In this document: one piece after another, positions 29,036 to 38,162 of the stretch | Layout of the letters: every line of letters begins with the position of its first letter | Position numbering within the stretch: the stretch's first letter is position 1 | DNA from: JACVRM01 sp963809765 | GTDB taxonomy: Bacteria; Actinomycetota; Thermoleophilia; Gaiellales; Gaiellaceae | DNA: 64,000 nt | Reading direction: 5' to 3' | Assembly (NCBI GenBank): GCA_963809765.1 | Contig: CAWEKT010000001.1 | Span: 930,001 to 994,000 of the forward strand | The notes under the pieces: generated by a model | What the model was told of the DNA's origin: nothing | Databases searched by the model: none | Seen by the model: the letters and a program-made list of their open reading frames with translations, nothing else | Position numbers and translations under genes: made by a program

Positions 29036-29950
29036 GTGATCGTCCACTGGGACGAGCTCGAGGCCGAGCGCGCCGAGCTCGGCCACCTCGACGCTCGCTG
29101 GACCGCGCTGGGCGCCGCCGCCGGCACGCGGCACGTCGGGGTCAACCGCATCCAGATCGCCGCCGAGCGCTGGTCGACGCCGGTGCACCGGCAGACCGCC
29201 GAGGAAGAGATCTTCTTCGTGCTCGAGGGCGACGGCCTGCTGTGGCAGGACGGGGTGACCCATGCCGTGCGTGTGGGCGATTGCATCGTCCACACGGCGC
29301 GCGGCGCGGCCCACTCGCTCAGGGGTGGTCCCGCGGGGCTGGACGTGCTCGTGTTCGGAACGCGGGTGCGAACCGAGATCGGCCACCTGCCGCGGCCGGG
29401 GATCGCCTGGGTCGGCGGGACGTGGGTGACTGTCGGCGAGGAGCCGAGCCCGTGGCGTCGGGAGGTGGCGGCCGGTGAGCCGGACGTCCTGGCGCCGAGT
29501 GAACGGCCGGGCAACGTCGTCAACGTCGACGAGTGCGAGGCGGAGAGCTGGGCTCAGGACGACATGGGCGGGGACGTCCGCAGCCTCGGCCAGGCGGCGG
29601 GATCCCAGGCGACCGGGCTCAACCACGAGCAGATCGCGCCGGGACTGCTGAACACGGCGCCGCACTGCCACTCGGCCGAGGAGGAGGTGTTCGTCATTCT
29701 CGGGGGCGAGGGCGTCTGCCTGCTCGGGGAGGTCGAGCACGGTGTTCGCCGCGGGCACGTGGTGGCGCGGCCGGCCGGAACCGGGGTGGCGCACGCATTC
29801 CGCGCCGGGGACAAAGGCCTGACCCTCCTCTCCTACGGCACCCGCGAGCCGCACGACATGACCTACTACCCGCGCTCGGGGATCGTCGCGTTCAGGGGGC
29901 TGCGCGTGGTGGGCCGTATCCAGCCGGCGACGGCCGACGAGATCCGCTGA
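29036..29950 (+). CDS. Bicupin protein
   Basis: A 304-residue protein with two cupin barrels. First motif: VHRQTAEEEIFFVLEGDGLL with GDCIVHTARGAAHSL; second: PHCHSAEEEVFVILGGEGVC with RPAGTGVAHAF. The first barrel has HRQ in place of HxH, so it may have lost a metal ligand; the second keeps HCH...E...H and should bind a metal. Function unknown (sugar or small-acid enzymes and binding proteins share this fold). Start GTG 29036. Confidence 0.85.
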   Translation: MIVHWDELEAERAELGHLDARWTALGAAAGTRHVGVNRIQIAAERWSTPVHRQTAEEEIFFVLEGDGLLWQDGVTHAVRVGDCIVHTARGAAHSLRGGPAGLDVLVFGTRVRTEIGHLPRPGIAWVGGTWVTVGEEPSPWRREVAAGEPDVLAPSERPGNVVNVDECEAESWAQDDMGGDVRSLGQAAGSQATGLNHEQIAPGLLNTAPHCHSAEEEVFVILGGEGVCLLGEVEHGVRRGHVVARPAGTGVAHAFRAGDKGLTLLSYGTREPHDMTYYPRSGIVAFRGLRVVGRIQPATADEIR

Positions 29951-30014
29951 GCCGCCGGGGCTGCCGGCCGCGCCTGCGGGAGCAAGGAGTCCGCTCTGTC
30001 CGCCCGAAGAAGGC

Positions 30015-30839
30015 ATGCTGATGGGAGTCATGAGCCTCCTGCCACGACCGGGCTCCGGCACGGCCGGATCCGGGAAGAAAGCCCGGGTCATCGCCTTCGC
30101 GAACCAGAAGGGCGGCGTGGCGAAGACGACGTCGACGTTGAACCTCGCCGTCGCGCTGCGGGAGCAGGGTCTGCGCGTGCTCGCCGTGGACCTCGACCCC
30201 CAGGGCAACCTGACCATGAGCCAGGGGCTCAACCCCGACTCGATCACCCGCTCGATGTTCGACGTGCTCGTCCACCGGCTGCCGATCGAGCACATCATCC
30301 AGGAGACGGAGATCGATCTCGCCGTGTCCTCGATCGACCTCGCGGGCGCCGAGCTGGCGCTCTCCGCCCAGATCGGCCGCGAGCGCGCGCTCGACAAGGC
30401 GCTGACCGAGGCGCGCGAGCACTACGACTACGTCCTCATCGACACGCCGCCCTCGCTGGGGCTGCTGACGATCAACGCCCTGGTGGCGTCGAACGGCGTG
30501 ATCGTCCCGGTCCAGTGCGAGTACCTCTCGCTCCGGGGGCTGGTGCAGCTCGAGAACACGCTCACGATGATTCGCGAGAACCTGAACCCGAACGTCCACA
30601 TCGTCGGGATCCTCCCGACGATGTTCGACGGCCGGACGCTCCACTCGCGCGAGGCGATCGAGATCCTCCAGGAGAACTTCGGCGACCTCGTGTTCCAGAC
30701 CAGGATCCGCAAGACCATCCGCTTCGCGGAGGCGCCCGTGAAGGGCACGTCGGTGCTCAGGTACGACCCCCGCGGGTCGGCCGCGGCCGCCTACCGCGAG
30801 CTGGCGAAGGAGGTGCTCGATGGCGCGAAAGCGCGCTAG
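30015..30839 (+). CDS. parA: ParA/Soj-type partition ATPase
   Basis: A 274-residue deviant-Walker ATPase that forms ATP-dependent dimers on the nucleoid and moves or positions its partner. Seen: IAFANQKGGVAKTTSTLNLA (deviant Walker A KGGxAKTT with signature Lys), AVDLDPQGNLTMSQGL (A'), VLIDTPPSLGLLTINAL (Walker B), PVQCEYLSLRGLVQL, and RIRKTIRFAEAPVKGTSVLR at the C-terminus. Standard length. Starts at 30015, 30021 or 30030 are all possible. Downstream, where a parB gene is expected, lies ftsZ, overlapping by 20 bases. Confidence 0.92.
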   Translation: MLMGVMSLLPRPGSGTAGSGKKARVIAFANQKGGVAKTTSTLNLAVALREQGLRVLAVDLDPQGNLTMSQGLNPDSITRSMFDVLVHRLPIEHIIQETEIDLAVSSIDLAGAELALSAQIGRERALDKALTEAREHYDYVLIDTPPSLGLLTINALVASNGVIVPVQCEYLSLRGLVQLENTLTMIRENLNPNVHIVGILPTMFDGRTLHSREAIEILQENFGDLVFQTRIRKTIRFAEAPVKGTSVLRYDPRGSAAAAYRELAKEVLDGAKAR

Positions 30840-32074
30840 CCTCCGCGAGGGCCCGCTCGCGGAGCTCTTCAAGGCCACCGAGGCCGCGCAGGAGCAGGCC
30901 CGGAAGGCAGAGGCGGAGCCGCAGGCAACGCCGCCCGCGGCCGAGCCCAAGGAGCGTGACGACCCCGAGGGGGCGACCGTCCACCGGCTCGAGGTGCTGC
31001 CGGAGCAGCCGGCGAGGCTCCACCGTGCGCCCGGGCCGGAGACTGCGCCCTATCTCGCCGTTATCCGCGTCGTCGGCGTCGGCGGGGCCGGGCTGAACGC
31101 GGTCAACCGGATGATCGACGCGGGCATTACCGACGTCGAGTTCCTCGCCGTCAACACGGACATGCAGCAGCTCGCTACCAGTGAGGCCGCGCTCAAGATC
31201 CACATCGGCAGCGAGCTCACCCGCGGTCTCGGCTCCGGCTCGGAGCCGGACGTCGGGCGGCGTGCCGCTGAGGAGGCACACGACCAGATCAAGCGCTCCC
31301 TGCGCGGCTCCGACATGGTCTTCGTCACCGCCGGCGAGGGCGGCGGCACCGGATCCGGCGCCGCGCCCGTCGTCGCCGCGATCGCGCGCGAGGTCGGCGC
31401 TTTGACCGTCGGCATCGTCACCACGCCGTTCCGCTTCGAAGGCACCAAGCGGAAGCTGACCGCCGAGACCGGCCTCTCGCAGCTGCGCGAGGCCTGCGAC
31501 ACCGTCATCGTCATCCCGAACGACCGCCTGCTCGAGGTGGTCGACAAGTCGACCTCGATGCTCGACGCGTTCCGGCTCGCGGACGACGTCCTGCGCCAGG
31601 GTGTGCAGGGCATCTGCGACCTGATCACGACACCGGGGCTGATCAACCTCGACTTCGCCGACGTCCGCACGGTCATGAAGGACGCGGGCTCTGCGCTCAT
31701 GGGCATCGGCTACGCCACGGGCGAGGAACGCGCCCGCCAGGCAGCCGAGCGGGCGCTGCGCTCTCCGCTGATCGAGACGGAGATCGCCGGCGCGCGCGGC
31801 ATCCTGCTCTCGATCGCCGGCGGCGACGACCTGTCGCTCTACGAGGTGAACGAAGCGGCCGAGGTCGTCCGCGAGGCGGCGGTCGACGACACGAACATCA
31901 TCTTCGGCGCGACCGTCGACGAGCGGCTCACCGGCCAGATCTGGGTGACCGTGGTCGCGACGGGCCTGAGCGGAGCACCGAGGCGGCGGACGTTCATCGC
32001 CGAGAACGAGCCACTGCCGCCCCGCTCGTCAGGACGACCCGCTCGAACCTCCGAGCTTCCTCCGAGACCTGTAG
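30820..32074 (+). CDS. ftsZ: FtsZ cell-division GTPase with N-terminal ParB-like tail (one frameshift)
   Basis: Tubulin-fold GTPase that forms the division ring. Core from residue about 80: VIRVVGVGGAGLNAVNRMID, GEGGGTGSGAAP (GTP signature, about 172), NLDFADVRTVM (T7 loop with catalytic Asp, about 276). An insertion near 32026 shifts the frame; after it the sequence reads DDPLEPPSFLRDL and TAG 32072-32074, which is the conserved C-terminal tail binding SepF/FtsA-type partners. Residues 1-79 are extra: a basic start MARKRASLREGPLAELFKAT, then a disordered Glu/Pro/Ala linker. ATG 30820 has AAGGAGG 6 bases upstream inside parA, so translation is coupled. Confidence 0.9.
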
Positions 32075-32080
32075 GAGCCA

Positions 32081-32110
32081 GCGACGGCGGCGCGTCTGCG
32101 CCGCCGTCGC
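32081..32110 (+). terminator. Hairpin terminator after ftsZ
   Basis: Perfect 13-bp stem GCGACGGCGGCGC (32081-32093) / GCGCCGCCGTCGC (32098-32110), loop GTCT, starting 7 bases after the reconstructed ftsZ stop. There is no clear U-tract. Its position supports the stop at 32074 rather than a longer frame. The gap to the next gene continues with a REP-like copy and a second hairpin GTTCGCC...GGCGAAC (about 32184-32216). Confidence 0.65.
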
Positions 32111-32132
32111 CCTCCAATCGCCCTGAGAGGAC

Positions 32133-32179
32133 GGGTCTGTCCTCGTGCGGCGACGTGGTCGCCGCACGGGGACTGACCC
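32133..32179. repeat. REP-like hairpin repeat, copy C
   Basis: GGGTCTGTCC...GGGGACTGACCC with inner stem TGCGGCGAC/GTCGCCGCA. Same outer ends as copies A and B. It lies in the gap after ftsZ; the frame left open by the ftsZ shift reads through it, but this is an artefact of that shift. Confidence 0.78.
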
Positions 32180-32249
32180 GTGCCGTTCGCCGGAGCTCTC
32201 GGCGGGCACGGCGAACTCCCGCCAGACGCGGCACGGCCGGCCGTAAAAG

Positions 32250-32966
32250 TCATGGCGGCTCACTCACCCAATGAGGGCCGCCCCAGCGCAGGTCGAAGCT
32301 GTAGTCGTTGGCGACGTGCGCCCAGATCAGCCAGGCGACCCAGCGGGTGACGCCGTAGAAGAAGCTCGCGCGGTAGAGGGCGAGCAGCGCCACCTCGGGC
32401 AGCCAGCGCCCCAGCCGGTCCCAGACCGGGTCGGCGGCGACGATGACCGAGCGGAAGTACTGCCGCGTGAGCACGCGCCACGAGAGGACGCCCCAGACGA
32501 CCCACACGCCGTCCCAGACGAAGCCCGGGCCGCTGAAGTACGCGCCGGCGTCGTCGAGCCTGCCCAGGTGGCCGGCGTAGGCCCAGGCGTCGACGCTGAT
32601 CCGCTGGGTCCACGGGAAGAAGAGCATCGTCCCGACCTCGTCGCCGATATCGGTGATCGCGTGGGCCCAGTGGCCGATGACGAAGCTGATCGCCCAGATG
32701 CGGCTGCGCGTCAGCGCCAGGATCAGGAGGCCAACCGCGACCCCGAAGATCAGCGAGTGCGTAAAGCCGACTCCGGGCCAACCGCGGTGGAACTCGACCG
32801 TGTCGGAGGCCTTGAGCTCGACTCCGAAGACGTTGACGCCGTACACGAACCACTTGCTGAAGAGGTCCGGCGAGTAGGAGCCCAGGATCAGCGGGATGAT
32901 CGCCACCCGGCGCCCGAGGTGGCGCTGGATGATGTACGGCTCGAGGTCGTGGGCGGCCCAGCTCAC
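32250..32966 (-). CDS. YdjM-like (DUF457) membrane-bound metal-dependent hydrolase
   Basis: A 238-residue membrane protein. GTG 32966 gives SWAAHDLEPYIIQRHLGRRV; longer in-frame starts fall in the 162-bp repeat. Seen: GSYSPDLFSKWFVYG, HRGWPGVGFTHSLIFG (HRG...THS motif), GHWAHAITDIGDEVG (conserved His/Asp cluster) and several hydrophobic helices (about residues 75-95, 100-118, 160-175, 195-215). The pattern matches the YdjM/LexA-regulated family of membrane-bound metal-dependent hydrolases, whose substrate is not known. A 162-bp repeat ends 5 bases from its start codon. Confidence 0.78.
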   Translation of the reverse strand: MSWAAHDLEPYIIQRHLGRRVAIIPLILGSYSPDLFSKWFVYGVNVFGVELKASDTVEFHRGWPGVGFTHSLIFGVAVGLLILALTRSRIWAISFVIGHWAHAITDIGDEVGTMLFFPWTQRISVDAWAYAGHLGRLDDAGAYFSGPGFVWDGVWVVWGVLSWRVLTRQYFRSVIVAADPVWDRLGRWLPEVALLALYRASFFYGVTRWVAWLIWAHVANDYSFDLRWGGPHWVSEPP

Positions 32967-32971
32967 TGCTG

Positions 32972-33133
32972 GTGCCCCGTCAGGTAATGCGCCCCCGCTC
33001 CCGGCTGTGAAAAGCAAGCCGGGCTAGGACGCAGGGAGCTCGCGTATCGGTGCATACGAGTGCGACCGAGGACAACGCCCGGCGCCGCTTTGCAGCAGCC
33101 GGGGGTGATGGAGTGCATTGCCTGACGGGGCAC
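32972..33133. repeat. 162-bp structured dispersed repeat, copy 2
   Basis: Partner of 3914-4075. Four positions differ: pos 8 T to G, pos 15 G to A, an internal G to A, and pos 8 from the right end A to C. The terminal stem here reads GTGCCCCGTCAGG / CCTGACGGGGCAC. The right end supplies the last base of the stop codon of the 54-residue gene (TAG = 33135-33133), and the left end lies 5 bases from the hydrolase start, so this copy fills the whole gap between two same-strand genes. Confidence 0.9.
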
Positions 33134-33297
33134 TAGCGGCGGAGACGGGCCCACACCGCCGGCAGGATCCAGACTGCGAGCAGCAGGAAGGCGGCTCCCT
33201 CGACCCAGGAGAACAGCAGCGAGGGCCACGCGACACCGAGCGCGATGTAGGCGACACCAGCGGCGACGTAGAGCGCCAGCTCCCGGCGTTCGGACAC
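33133..33297 (-). CDS. 54-residue small membrane protein
   Basis: Short gene on the minus strand, start GTG 33297 (SERRELALYVAAGVAYIALG), stop TAG 33133. Two hydrophobic helices (about residues 8-27 and 30-48) separated by a short turn containing SWVEG, then a basic end WARLRR. No family recognised. The stop codon's last base is the first base of the 162-bp repeat, so the repeat inserted exactly at the 3' end. It follows the large membrane gene (33344-34906) by 46 bases and may be in its operon. Confidence 0.6.
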   Translation of the reverse strand: MSERRELALYVAAGVAYIALGVAWPSLLFSWVEGAAFLLLAVWILPAVWARLRR

Positions 33298-33343
33298 GAA
33301 GGCGGAGAGGCTAGAGCCTCGCGGCGCCGGCCGCGCGCGGGAG

Positions 33344-34906
33344 CTACTGCACGGGCGTGTCGGTCGGGACAGCGCCGAGCTCGTGCCGGCGTCCCAGCCT
33401 GCCTGCGGGCCACGCCAGCGCGGAGCGCCGGCCGAGCGCCGCCGCCTCGACCACGAGGTAGCCGGCGAGGCCGGCGAGCGCGACGTCCTTGGGCGAGTCG
33501 TTGACGACCAGCGAGGTCGCGACCGCTGCCGAGAACGCGAGCGGGAGCGCCCGCTCGCCCAGCTGGACGTCGAGGCGTGCGACGCGGACGGTCAGGAGCG
33601 CCAGGGCACTGATTGCCGCCGCGGTCGAGATCGCCGTAGAGGCGTTGTCCGTCGCCCGGCGCCACGACAGCTCGACCCGGTCGGCGAGGTCGCCCGCGAG
33701 GCCGCCCGGCCCGTCGGCGAGCGCGCGTGTGACGTGGCTGGACACGCCCGTCGCAGCCTCGAGGGCGAGCAGGACGAGCGCTGCGAGCACGGCGCCGGCG
33801 GCCAGGAGCCCGAGCGTTCGTCCGCGCGCGTCGGCGGCGAGCCCCGCGAGCACGGCAAAGCCGACTGCGAGCACGACCGCTCCGCCGCCGTCGGCCCCGA
33901 ACGTGCTCGCGGCGACGGTCACGAACGCCAGCGCGGCTACGAGCGCAGCGAGCGGCCAGCGCCGGCCGGCGAGCGCCGCCGCCGCCAGGGCGGGGACGAG
34001 CAAGAGCGTCTCGAGCAGGTTGGAGATGCCGTAGAAGCGGGCGTTCTGGGTCGGCCCGAGCGGCGAGAGCGCAACCCAGCGGTCGTCGAGCAGGAACGAG
34101 GCCAGATAGAGCACGAAGACGCTGCCGAGGACGACGGCGAGCCACCGCCGCGCCCGGACCACTCGTGCCAGCGCGAGCCCGGCCACGACGGCGCCGACCA
34201 GGATCAGCAGCGCCGCCAGCGGTGGCGCATGCACCGCTCCGAGCACCAGGTTCGCGGTCAGCGCCGCAGCGACGCCGAGCAGCGCGGCGGGCGCAGACAC
34301 CACGGCGGTCGCGACCGCGGCGAGCTCGAGCCAGGTCGCCGTGCGCGAGCGCCACTCGTTGTGCTCGTCGATCCGGCGGTCGAGGCTGCGCAGGTCGGCG
34401 GCGCCGCCGTCCGTCGTCCCGAGCGCGCCGTCCTCGCCGAGCGCCGTGGGCGCGATGTCGGCGATCGAGACGAGCCCCGGGATGCGCGTCGAGTCCGAGG
34501 TCAGCAGGCCGCGGTAGCCGTCGGCCACGACGACGACCGGGTAGCGGCGGTCGTGCGGGCGCGGCGGTCCCTGGGGCAGGCCCACCAGGATCCCGGCTTT
34601 CCTGCCGCCCAGGCCGCTGCCTCGCTCGACCCTGATTCGAGGGGTGCCCGACGGCAGTCCGTCGCGGAGCGAGTTTCGCACCACGCCGAGCTCCAGCATC
34701 CGCTCCGCTGCCGCCCCGCTGACCTCCGGCCCTGCACCGGCGACGAGCAGTCCGACCGCGCCGCGATCATCCCAACGTTCCAGATCCTCGACCTCGAACC
34801 CCGGAACCACGATCACCGGAAGCCGCTGCGCGGAGGCGGTTCCCGCGAAGACGGCCGCGATCACGCCTAGGATTGCGGCGACGCGGATGATGCGGGAACG
34901 GTACAG
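33344..34906 (-). CDS. Exported/polytopic membrane protein with alkaline-phosphatase-like N-terminal segment
   Basis: About 520 residues. The N-terminus has a signal-like segment RSRIIRVAAILGVIAAVFAG ending TASA. No ATG or GTG precedes it in frame; a CTG at 34906 sits 4 bases after GGAGG and is used here, with GTG 34864 as the conventional alternative. A periplasmic/extracellular part follows (VIVVPGFEVEDLERW, RIPGLVSIADIAPTALG; the latter resembles alkaline-phosphatase-superfamily strands). The rest holds about ten hydrophobic helices (WLELAAVATAVVSAPAALLG onward) and ends VPTDTPVQ. No function assigned. Divergent from the next gene with overlapping upstream regions. Confidence 0.65.
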   Translation of the reverse strand: MYRSRIIRVAAILGVIAAVFAGTASAQRLPVIVVPGFEVEDLERWDDRGAVGLLVAGAGPEVSGAAAERMLELGVVRNSLRDGLPSGTPRIRVERGSGLGGRKAGILVGLPQGPPRPHDRRYPVVVVADGYRGLLTSDSTRIPGLVSIADIAPTALGEDGALGTTDGGAADLRSLDRRIDEHNEWRSRTATWLELAAVATAVVSAPAALLGVAAALTANLVLGAVHAPPLAALLILVGAVVAGLALARVVRARRWLAVVLGSVFVLYLASFLLDDRWVALSPLGPTQNARFYGISNLLETLLLVPALAAAALAGRRWPLAALVAALAFVTVAASTFGADGGGAVVLAVGFAVLAGLAADARGRTLGLLAAGAVLAALVLLALEAATGVSSHVTRALADGPGGLAGDLADRVELSWRRATDNASTAISTAAAISALALLTVRVARLDVQLGERALPLAFSAAVATSLVVNDSPKDVALAGLAGYLVVEAAALGRRSALAWPAGRLGRRHELGAVPTDTPVQ

Positions 34907-34915
34907 CCCGCCTCC

Positions 34916-36547
34916 GTGCGTCCGATCGCGGGCGCGGAGGCAACGTTGACGGCGTTCGCTGAACCGATCGCCGTCGTCCGGCGACGGGAGACGCTGTACG
35001 TCGGCGTGCTCGCGGCCGTCCCGGCACTGCTGATCGCGCTCTTCGGCCCGGCGGGCGGTGACGCGCCTGCGCACCTGTATCGCACGCTCCTCGTGCGCGA
35101 GCACGTGTACCTCTGGGACAACCTCTGGTTCGCGGGCCACTACCCGCTCGTCTCGTACAGCCTCCTCTACTACCCCGTGGCCGCCGTCGTCGGCAACGTG
35201 ACGCTCGTCCTCGGCTCCGTGGTCGCCTCGGCCGTCCTCTTCGAGCGCGTCTGCACGCGCGAGTGGGGCCAGGTGGCCGTCTGGCCGGCGCGCGCCTTCG
35301 CCGTGCTCGCCTGCGGGCCGCTCTACACGGGCACGTACAGCTACGCGGCCGGCGCGGCCACGCTGCTCGGGACGATCTGGGCGCTGCAGAACGGCTGGAC
35401 GTGGACTGCAGTCGGGCTCGCCGCCATCACGCTCGGCTTCAGCCCGCTCGCATTCGTCTTTCTCGTGCTCGTGCTCGCCGCGGTCGTCGTCGCCCGGCGG
35501 CCGGTCGGGCGCAAGGCCGTGTGGTTCGGCGTCGGGCTCACGATCGTCGTCGCGGTGGAGGTGCTCGCGCTGCACCTCTTCCCGACCGACGGCAGCTACC
35601 CGTTCCGCGCCATCGAGCTCGCGCTGGTGCTGGTCGTGGCCGGGATCGGGCTCGCCGTCGCCTCGCGGGCGGCCGGAGGAGCGGTGCTCGCGGCGCTCTT
35701 CGGCCTCTGGTTGCTGGTCTCGGTCGTGCTCTTCCTCGTGCCGGAGCCGGTCGGCGAGAACGTGACCCGGCTGCGCTCGGTCGTCTTCCCGCTGATGCTG
35801 CTGACGGCTCTGGTCGCCCGCTTCCGGCCCCGCCGCCTCGTTCTGCTCGGCCTCGTCGCCGCGCTTGCGTACAACGTCTATCCGTACGTCGCGACCGTGC
35901 CGGTGCGGATCGACACCCGGGCCTCGGAGGAGACGTTCTGGGCGCCGGCGCTCGCGTTCCTGTCCGAGCACGCCACGCCCGACCACCGCGTCGAGGTGGT
36001 GCCGACGTACGACCACTGGGAGTCCTACTGGGTGCCGCGCGCAGGATTCGCGCTCGCGCGCGGGTGGTACCGGCAGGTCGACCTGGCCGAGAACCAGGTG
36101 CTCTACGACAAGCCGCTGACCGCCACCGGGTACCGCGCCTGGCTCCGCCGCATGGCGGTGCGCTACATCCTGCTGCCCGACCTGCCGCTCGGGAAGAAGG
36201 GCGCCAACCGCGAGGCGGAGCTGCTGCTCGCCGGCGTGCCCGGCGTGCCGCTCGTCTACCGGACGCCCGACTGGCGCATCTACCGCTTCACGGACGCGGC
36301 GCCGCTCCTCACCGGGCCGGGCAAGGCGCGGCTGACGATGTTCGCCCACGACCGCATCTCGGGCCGCGTCGAGCGTCCCGGGCGCTATCGCCTGTCCGTG
36401 CAGCACATGCCGTACTGGCAGGTGAAGTTGGGCGCCGTCTGCGTCGCCCCGACCGTGGACGGCATGACCTGGGTAGTGGCGCGGCGGTCCGGCGGCTTCG
36501 TGCTCGAGACCAAGGGCGGCCCCGGGTCGCTCGTGCGTCGCCCCTGA
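34916..36547 (+). CDS. Polytopic membrane protein (glycosyltransferase-C-like topology)
   Basis: A 543-residue product. About ten hydrophobic helices to residue 340 (first YVGVLAAVPALLIALFG), with an early Asp in GGDAPAHLYRTLLVREHVYL, as in GT-C type enzymes where a luminal Asp/His is catalytic. The C-terminal 200 residues are soluble (APALAFLSEHATPDHRVEVV, DHWESYWVPRAGFALARGWY) and end in a beta-rich domain. This is consistent with a lipid-linked sugar transferase or a large exported-domain membrane protein; no specific activity can be given. Start GTG 34916; TTG 34946 is possible. Confidence 0.7.
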   Translation: MRPIAGAEATLTAFAEPIAVVRRRETLYVGVLAAVPALLIALFGPAGGDAPAHLYRTLLVREHVYLWDNLWFAGHYPLVSYSLLYYPVAAVVGNVTLVLGSVVASAVLFERVCTREWGQVAVWPARAFAVLACGPLYTGTYSYAAGAATLLGTIWALQNGWTWTAVGLAAITLGFSPLAFVFLVLVLAAVVVARRPVGRKAVWFGVGLTIVVAVEVLALHLFPTDGSYPFRAIELALVLVVAGIGLAVASRAAGGAVLAALFGLWLLVSVVLFLVPEPVGENVTRLRSVVFPLMLLTALVARFRPRRLVLLGLVAALAYNVYPYVATVPVRIDTRASEETFWAPALAFLSEHATPDHRVEVVPTYDHWESYWVPRAGFALARGWYRQVDLAENQVLYDKPLTATGYRAWLRRMAVRYILLPDLPLGKKGANREAELLLAGVPGVPLVYRTPDWRIYRFTDAAPLLTGPGKARLTMFAHDRISGRVERPGRYRLSVQHMPYWQVKLGAVCVAPTVDGMTWVVARRSGGFVLETKGGPGSLVRRP

Positions 36548-36592
36548 GCGACAGCGGACCGCTGCCGCGAGAGCCGGTCGAGGCTGGTAGTC

Positions 36593-38159
36593 GTGCACGG
36601 CGCCGTCGCCGGCGGCCATTCGCTCACGGCGGAAGCCGGCGCGCGCGTGCTCGAGGCGGGAGGCAACGCCGTCGATGCCTGCGTGGCCGCGTCGTTCGTC
36701 TCGTGGGTCGCCGAGAGCCCGCTGACGGGCCCGGGCGGCGGCGGCTTCATGCTCGTTCACACGGCGGGCGACCGGACGACTCGGGTGCTCGACTTCTTCG
36801 TGACCATCCCCGGGCTCGGGCTGGACCCGTCGGAGCGCGTCGGCGAGATGGACGAGGTCGACGTCGAGTTCACGAAGGGCGGCGCGAAACAGGTCTTTCG
36901 GATCGGCGCCGGCGTCCTGCGCCGTTCCGGGCACCGTCGCGGGCCTGGCGGCCGCGCACCGGGCCTACGGCACGCGGCCCTGGTCGGAGCTGCTGGAGCC
37001 GGCAGTCCGGCTCGCGCGCGAGGGGGTCGTGCTGACGCCGCCGCAGGCCTACCTGCACGCGATCCTCGACGTGATCCTGCGCGCGAGCCCGGAGGGACAG
37101 GCGATCTACGGCCCCGAGGGCCGGCGGCTCGCCGCGGGCGAACGGGTGGTGATGCCCGACCTCGCACGCACGCTCGAGCTGCTGGCCGAGCAGGGGCCTG
37201 GTGCGCTGTACGGCGGCGAGCTCGGCAGCGCGCTCGTCGAGCACGTGCGCGGCGGCGGCGGGACGATCACCGCCGAGGACCTGCGCGCCTACCGCGTGAT
37301 CCGGCGCCGGCCGGTCTCGGTCGAGCTCGACGGCCACACCTTCCTCTCCAACCCGCCGCCGTCGTCCGGGGGCGTGCTGATCGGGTACGGGCTCGCGCTG
37401 CTCGACCGGCTGCCGGTGCGGCGCGCCGGCAGCGCAGAGGCGATGCAGCAGCTCGTCGAGATCATGCGCGAGCAAGCCCGAGCCCGCTCACAGCCGAGCT
37501 TCACGGCCTCGCTCTACCGCGGCGGGCTGCCCCGGCGGCTCTACGAAGAGGCGCAGCTGCGCGCGGCGCTCGCGCGGATCGGCGCGGCCGCGACCGTGCC
37601 CGAGCCCGCACCGCCATCGGGCACGACACACATCTCTGCGGTCGACCAGCAAGGGAACGCCGCGGCGCTGACGATCTCGACGGGGTCGGGATCCGGTGTG
37701 ATCGTGCCGGGCACCGGCATCCACCTGAGCAACATGCTGGGGGAGTTCGACCTCAACGTCACCGGCGCCGCTCGCGCAGTCGGCCTGCGGCTGACGAGCA
37801 TGATGGCCCCGTCGCTCGTCGTCGGCCCCGAGGGGCCGAGGCTCGTGGTCGGCAGCGCCGGGTCGCTGCGGCTGCGCGGAGCGATCATGCAGGCCGTCGT
37901 GAACGTCGTTCGCCACGGGCTGCCGGTCGAGGAGGCGATCGCGGCGCCACGGTTGCACGTCGACGACCAGCACGTCCACGTCGAAGGAGGCGCCGATCCG
38001 GCCGAGGCCGACCGGCTCGCCGAGCTCGGTTACGACCTGGTGCGCTGGCGGCGCCGCAACCTCTTCTTCGGCGGCGCGGCCGCGGTCGAGCGCCAGCCGG
38101 GCGGCGAGCTCCATGCCGCGGGCGACCCGAGGCGCGGCGGCGACAGCGTCGTGGTCTGA
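36593..38159 (+). CDS. Gamma-glutamyltransferase family protein (one frameshift)
   Basis: Ntn-hydrolase that autocleaves before a catalytic Thr. Seen: GGHSLTAEAGARVLEAGGNA, LTGPGGGGFMLVHT, after a shift near 36915 GTVAGLAAAHRAYGTRPWSE, SNPPPSSGGVLIGYGLAL, the cleavage/nucleophile site SGTTHISAVDQQGNAAALT (Thr-Thr-His), SMMAPSLVV and GSAGSLRLRGAIMQAVVNV. About 521 residues, slightly shorter than typical. Without a signal peptide at GTG 36593 it looks cytoplasmic, unless an upstream start was lost. In actinobacteria such enzymes act on glutathione-like or gamma-glutamyl amides; substrate uncertain. Confidence 0.88.
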
Positions 38160-38162
38160 GCG

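Noticed and set aside
36385..36750. Short minus-strand frames over the GGT start
   Set aside because: Low-complexity shadow frames with no SD or family resemblance.
34907..36934. Long minus-strand open frame upstream of the 33344-34906 gene
   Set aside because: It is antisense to the clearly coding + strand membrane protein and gamma-glutamyltransferase; its translation is low-complexity Arg/Glu/His/Asp, typical of the shadow frame in GC-rich DNA.
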